Origin: UBA4744 sp035282865 | GTDB taxonomy: Bacteria > Actinomycetota > Acidimicrobiia > Spongiisociales > UBA4744 | NCBI GenBank assembly: GCA_035282865.1 | Contig: DATEVB010000188.1 | Span: forward strand, 1-17,483 | Length of the DNA: 17,483 bases | Reading direction: 5' to 3' | Part shown: one piece after another, positions 14,146 through 17,483 of the stretch | Layout: each line of letters begins with the position of its first letter | Numbering within the stretch: position 1 is the first letter of the stretch | Program-made: the position numbers and the translations under genes | Notes under the pieces: generated by a model | Told to the model about the DNA's origin: nothing | The model's database searches: none | What the model saw: only the letters and a program-made list of their open reading frames with translations

Positions 14146-15465
14146 TCACGGGGTAGTCTGATCGACGTCGCCGGTGGTGCCCGGCACCTGCAACCGATCG
14201 GTATCGACCTCGACCAGGTGAGGCGGCGGGATGGGCGGAGCAGGCCGGTCGCCACGGGGCGTCAGGTGAAGTACCTGTTCGAACGTCTCCGCCTCCCGGT
14301 AGAGGACGGTGAGAAAGACCTCGGGATTCATGGTGCGCAGAGCCGGGTAGATGCGCTCCCCGGCCGGCGGGACATCTCCCGGCAGGCCGTCGCCGTCCCT
14401 GACGAATATCTCGATTTCGTCCTTGAGCTGGGGCGGGCAAACGGGCGAGTGGTAGATCGAGTTGAGGGCCGACAACTGCATCTCATCGATGTGACGATCA
14501 CTGCGATCCTCGTGGAAATGCGGGTTGCGAGTCTGCACCTGATAGACCTCCACCCCGTCGCGCATCACCTCACGGTCCGTTACCGGCTCGACTCCCCCGA
14601 AGCGTTCGAGGACCTCCAGCAGCTCAAACGGCTCGATGGCAAAGCCGGACGCCAACCGGAGGCGCACGGCCAGGTCCATGCTCAATGCATGATCTCCGGC
14701 GTTTCCCGTCCGGATGGCTTCAGTGCCGAAACCGGTGTGATAGGCGATCAGGGAGTTGAGAAACCGGTTGGTGATCTCTGAGACACGCCCCGAGCGGCTG
14801 AAGAACAACCGGCCGTCGACGATCTTCGGCTTCGAGTGCCAGTTGATCCGGACCATGGAAAAGCGGCTCCTGGCCAGGTGGAAGTCGGCGGCATAGCTTC
14901 TCACGTACTCGTGGACCGCGCCGGGGACGTAGTTGTCGGCATCGACGAATCCGACGAACCGCTTCCCGGCCAGGCGTGCCAGGGCGATGCCGATGATCAT
15001 TCCCTCGCCCTTGCCATGGGGCACCAGACCGGCATCCCCGGCCAGTTCGGGTAGACCGGCCGCGGCAAATGCCCGGCCGACCCCGGGATCACGCTGGTGG
15101 ACGATCACCGCATCTCGCTCGGCGAAGCGACAGAATCGGGCCATCGAGTCTCGCTCCATCATGAAGCGATCCACCGGGTCACGCGAACTGTTGGAGACCA
15201 GGATCACCAAGCACTCATGGGGAATCCCGGAGAGAACCCCTTCGAGCACCTTGAGCCGCTCATCCCGGCAGGGAACCACCACCGCCATGCGCCTCTGCAC
15301 CTCGAGGATCGGGCCGGGCGGAACGTGGGCAACCGTCGACCCGATCTGCTGCCGGGTCCCCTCGATGCCATCGGCGGGACCCGAGTCGAGTTCGAAGATG
15401 TGCTGGACCCCGAAAATCCGTACCGCGCCCAGTCGATCCGTCTCATAGGGGTAGGTGATGCGCAC
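14146..15465 (-). CDS. mpgS: Mannosyl-3-phosphoglycerate synthase (GT55)
   Basis: MpgS transfers mannose from GDP-mannose to 3-phosphoglycerate, the first step towards the compatible solute mannosylglycerate. The 439-residue product follows archaeal and Thermus-type MpgS throughout. It has RLGAVRIFGVQHIFELD at the N-terminus, MAVVVPCRDERLKVLEGVL (60-78), VILVSNS, HQRDPGVGRAF and GKGEGM (151-156). The metal/GDP-mannose motif VGFVDADNYVPGAV has DADN at 175-178, followed by RVSEITNRFLN, TGNAGDHALSMDLA and NPHFHEDR (314-321). It has a proline-rich C-terminal extension of about 40 residues beyond the core. GTG 15465 is chosen because GGAGGAGGG ends 6 bases upstream; ATG 15492 lies upstream of that site and is unlikely. 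No phosphatase (MpgP) gene or fused phosphatase domain is visible. The gene opposes the housekeeping block. Confidence 0.94.
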   Translation of the reverse strand: MRITYPYETDRLGAVRIFGVQHIFELDSGPADGIEGTRQQIGSTVAHVPPGPILEVQRRMAVVVPCRDERLKVLEGVLSGIPHECLVILVSNSSRDPVDRFMMERDSMARFCRFAERDAVIVHQRDPGVGRAFAAAGLPELAGDAGLVPHGKGEGMIIGIALARLAGKRFVGFVDADNYVPGAVHEYVRSYAADFHLARSRFSMVRINWHSKPKIVDGRLFFSRSGRVSEITNRFLNSLIAYHTGFGTEAIRTGNAGDHALSMDLAVRLRLASGFAIEPFELLEVLERFGGVEPVTDREVMRDGVEVYQVQTRNPHFHEDRSDRHIDEMQLSALNSIYHSPVCPPQLKDEIEIFVRDGDGLPGDVPPAGERIYPALRTMNPEVFLTVLYREAETFEQVLHLTPRGDRPAPPIPPPHLVEVDTDRLQVPGTTGDVDQTTP

Positions 15466-16010
15466 TCGCAACCCTCCTCCTGCGGACCGCAACGATGCCG
15501 TGGTTCAAGTATGGCATAGGACCCCGGCTCGGCGACACCCGTTTCCGAATACCCGCTTCTGCCCGCCCGACCGCCACCGCGCCCGGTATCGCCTGGAGTT
15601 GTCGGCCGGCAGCCGGCTCAGGCCGGGTTCCGTTTTTAGAGGTCGACGAGGTTGGTTCCGGCCATTCCGGCTGGGCGAACACGCCGTTGGGCAACCGGGT
15701 GGCGCCGGACGTCCCGATGCACAGCATCAGCGTCGCCCGTTCGGCGGCTCGCCTGGCCGTGTAGTACCGGTAATGCTCTCCGTTGTAGGTCTTCCTCGAG
15801 CGGAAGCACGTGTGGACGAGTCATCGAACCGCCGGGCTAACAGTGCAGGAGCAAGGTGTGCTCGTCGTCCCGCGAGCCGTCCCGCCCGCGTCATCGTGGT
15901 GACTGGTGGGCGGGTCGGCTCGTGTCGGCTGTCTTGGGCGGCTGTGACGGGCCCTTCCTCCCGAGTTGCCAGGATGTGTTCCGATGGGGCCTGCCGGTTG
16001 CCGTTTCGGT
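15466..16010. other. 545-base stretch without a convincing gene
   Basis: The part next to 15465 holds the mpgS ribosome site and possibly its promoter (CATACT on the minus strand at 15513-15508, no -35). A short GC stem, 15613-15617 with 15622-15626, is followed after 6 bases by TTTTT (15633-15637), a weak plus-strand terminator-like site with no plus-strand gene before it. A minus-strand frame near 15727-15810 reads RKTYNGEHYRYYTARRA, loosely like the N-terminus of some transposases, but it leads into unrecognisable sequence. Small frames exist on both strands, none with a ribosome site or family resemblance. It may be decayed DNA. Confidence 0.5.
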
Positions 16011-16940
16011 TCAGCGCCGACGGTCGAGGTCGTTGAGGTAGCGTCGACCGAGCGTGTCGCTGTCCGATTTCAACCAGTCGCTGAACTTGGTGGTGCCGAG
16101 CGGTTCGGTACCCGTGTACATCGATTCGTCACGCAAACTCGAGATTTCGTGCCGGGTGATGACGATGTCCCCGAGGAATAGCCCGAGTACTTTGCCCACC
16201 GTCAGGGCTACGAAATCGGGGATAGGCAGGATTGGTCTTCGGAGCCCCATCGCCCGGGCCATTTCCTCGACCATCTCCCGATAGGTGAACGTTTCGGGGC
16301 CCACCGCATCGATGGTTTGGTCGCTATCGCGGTCGGCTGCTTCCACACAGATACGTGCCAGGTCTTCCACATGGATGGGGGTGAGGCGGGCCTCTCCTCG
16401 ACCGAACACCCCGAAGACGGGCAGGTGGCGGAGCAGCCAGGCGATGTTGTTGATCAGCACGTTCTCGGGGCGGCCGTAGATGACGGTCGGCCGAACGATG
16501 GCATGCGAAAGGCCCGACGCCAACAGTTCCTGTTCGAGGGGCGCCTTGCCCCGGAAGTACCCCCAATCGGAGTCCTCACGGGCATTGGCCACGCTCACAT
16601 GTACCACCCGTCGCACCCCCGCCGTTCGAGCGCAGTCGAACAGAATCTTGCTGTTCTCGACAGCTTGGGCATAACCAAAATCGGTGGACCCCTCCTGGTG
16701 GTCGTACCGGACCCAATAGGTGTTATAGAGCGCGTAGGCGCCCCGCAGCGACTCGACCAGCGCCGGCGGGTCATCGAAGTCGATCGGGTGCACCTCGATG
16801 TCGACGCCGAAAGGGTTACCCCGATCCAACGAATTCGTCAGAGTCCGAACCCTCCCACCCCCGGCTATCAACTCCCTAGCGATATACCTACCGGTGTACC
16901 CGAACGCACCGGTAACCACGTGTAGAAGAGCATCGGTCAC
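16011..16940 (-). CDS. NAD(P)-binding protein, atypical SDR / NDUFA9-like
   Basis: This 309-residue Rossmann-fold protein belongs to the extended/atypical short-chain dehydrogenase group related to complex I subunit NDUFA9 and NmrA-like proteins. The dinucleotide loop is TGAFGYTG (10-17), followed by a helix GRYIARELI. HVSVANA (114-120) is the beta-5 strand, and Y128 and K132 in YFRGK match the YxxxK pair. AIVRPTVIYGRPENV follows as in NDUFA9-like proteins, then TPIHVEDLARICVEA and a C-terminal substrate-binding part ending in a basic tail. The substrate is unknown; roles range from quinone or lipid metabolism to sugar-nucleotide modification. GTG 16940 is preferred because translation then begins TDALLHVVTGAFG; the longer frame to 16988 adds a Gly/Val-rich stretch without support. 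The upstream GGGGGTGAGAGG is only a fair ribosome site. Confidence 0.88.
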   Translation of the reverse strand: MTDALLHVVTGAFGYTGRYIARELIAGGGRVRTLTNSLDRGNPFGVDIEVHPIDFDDPPALVESLRGAYALYNTYWVRYDHQEGSTDFGYAQAVENSKILFDCARTAGVRRVVHVSVANAREDSDWGYFRGKAPLEQELLASGLSHAIVRPTVIYGRPENVLINNIAWLLRHLPVFGVFGRGEARLTPIHVEDLARICVEAADRDSDQTIDAVGPETFTYREMVEEMARAMGLRRPILPIPDFVALTVGKVLGLFLGDIVITRHEISSLRDESMYTGTEPLGTTKFSDWLKSDSDTLGRRYLNDLDRRR

Positions 16941-17077
16941 CCTCTCACCCCCAACACCTCCCAGCCCACCCACAACAGGGTAGGCCACCCGATCGTGCCC
17001 GTCGGAGACCTACCCTTGGCCAGGCAAGCCGGCCGGCTCCAACCGCCCATGTCGTCCAGTTCTGTCGAGGAGCGGTA

Positions 17078-17112
17078 CGAGTGTGCGAATGGACGTGTAT
17101 CTCCCACACTCG
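17078..17112. repeat. Perfect 8-bp inverted repeat with 19-base spacer
   Basis: CGAGTGTG (17078-17085) is repeated inverted as CACACTCG (17105-17112). The spacer is 19 bases and there is no T-tract, so it is not an intrinsic terminator. An operator or recombinase-binding site near the partial tRNA copy is conceivable, but nothing in the sequence decides this. Confidence 0.45.
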
Positions 17113-17200
17113 CCTCCACGGTGCGGCATTTGGTCCGCCAGACACTAGAACGCGGCCGCAAAACAACGCCCAACGCTGAAGAGGAAGACACAAGCCGGTC

Positions 17201-17239
17201 CAGCAAGTCGTGGGCTCGGGTTCCCTCCGTCAGTTCGAA
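17201..17239 (+). repeat. Partial direct copy of the tRNA-Thr 3' half (possible attachment-site remnant)
   Basis: This segment aligns with 13812-13849, covering the end of the anticodon stem, the variable loop, the T arm, the acceptor 3' strand, and the bases just past the tRNA including TCGAA. Identity is 33 of 38 aligned bases with one inserted G. It shares the unusual CCCTC T-stem strand with the intact gene. The preceding bases do not form a tRNA 5' half, so it is a fragment, not a second tRNA. A direct copy of a tRNA 3' end some 3.4 kb downstream of the intact gene is the usual footprint of tRNA-targeted integration. A decayed tandem tRNA duplicate is the alternative. Confidence 0.7.
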
Positions 17240-17282
17240 ATACCCGTGCTTTGGCGTGTTCAGGAATACCCTGACTCATATT

Positions 17283-17483
17283 ATGTTGTCCAAACGCGAC
17301 AAAGCAGTGTTGGATTTTGAGCGCTCCTGGTGGTTGGTGCCCGGACCGAAGGACCGCGCCGTTCAAGAACACCTCGGGATGAGCGCCGGTCGTTACTACC
17401 AGATTCTCCGGGACCTGCTCGACGACCCCACCGCGATGGCGTACGATCCGCTGACCATCCGGAGATTGCTGAAGGTTCGTGCG
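17283..17483 (+). CDS. DUF3263 family protein (5' part, runs off the window)
   Basis: The 67 visible codons read as a small helical protein of the DUF3263 family, found mainly in Actinobacteria. Key blocks are AVLDFERSWW (residues 8-17), the GPKDRAVQEHLGMSAGRYYQILRDLL helix-turn-helix-like stretch (about 21-46) and a following DPTAMAYDPLTIRRL. The family is small, usually around 100 residues or fewer, so most of the protein is visible. The layout suggests a DNA-binding or regulatory role, which is unproven. ATG 17283 or the adjacent TTG 17286 could be the start; neither has a ribosome site nearby, so a leaderless message is possible. The gene lies just past the tRNA fragment. Confidence 0.85.
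   Translation, partial: MLSKRDKAVLDFERSWWLVPGPKDRAVQEHLGMSAGRYYQILRDLLDDPTAMAYDPLTIRRLLKVRA

Larger units (their letters stand above)
16941..17282. other. 342-base intergenic stretch
   Basis: This spacer separates the minus-strand dehydrogenase-like gene from the plus-strand DUF3263-type gene. It should hold both promoters. TACCCT at 17267-17272 is a TANNNT candidate 10 bases before ATG 17283, without a matching -35. It contains the inverted repeat at 17078-17112 and the partial tRNA copy at 17201-17239, listed separately. No protein frame in it is convincing. Confidence 0.5.

Noticed and set aside
17165..17239. A second complete tRNA gene
   Set aside because: Only the 3' half is present; the bases before 17201 cannot form the acceptor 5' strand, D arm or an anticodon stem.

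Overview
The window is GC-rich chromosomal DNA that most likely comes from an actinobacterium, probably a deep-branching uncultured lineage such as Acidimicrobiia. The supporting signs are a CarD regulator, a DUF3263-type protein, a cysteinyl-tRNA synthetase with the actinobacterial CGATVQ form of the ATP-site motif, and gene order. The order radA-disA-carD-ispD-ispF-cysS-rlmB is recalled from Mycobacterium. The PIN/TRAM gene between carD and ispD is recalled from the Bacillus yacL neighbourhood. The class-level assignment is inference.

Positions 1-4626 hold a BMP-type nucleoside or simple-sugar ABC importer. It comprises the 3' end of the substrate-binding lipoprotein, a strong intrinsic terminator, a double-domain ATPase and two overlapping permeases. 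Convergent to it (4747-5655, minus) is a membrane protein with two cytoplasmic zinc ribbons and an outer discoidin-like domain.

Positions 5829-13845 are a conserved housekeeping block, all on the plus strand. It contains radA and disA (DNA repair, c-di-AMP synthesis), carD (RNA polymerase regulator with a long histone H1-like N-terminal tail), a yacL-type PIN/TRAM membrane protein, ispD and ispF (MEP isoprenoid pathway), cysS, rlmB and tRNA-Thr(UGU). Many junctions are 4-base ATGA overlaps. Several genes that begin a cluster have a TANNNT element 7-8 bases before the start codon and no clear ribosome binding site, which suggests leaderless transcripts.

Positions 13846-17240 look accessory. 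They hold a mannosyl-3-phosphoglycerate synthase (compatible-solute synthesis) and an NDUFA9-like NAD(P)-binding protein, both on the minus strand, separated by about 550 bases without a convincing gene. At 17201-17239 there is an imperfect direct copy of the 3' half of the tRNA-Thr gene plus five flanking bases. Together with the intact tRNA this brackets the segment in the way an old tRNA-targeted integration would, although no integrase is visible. The window ends inside a DUF3263-type gene. I found no CRISPR array, rRNA, intact insertion sequence or clearly new multi-gene system.
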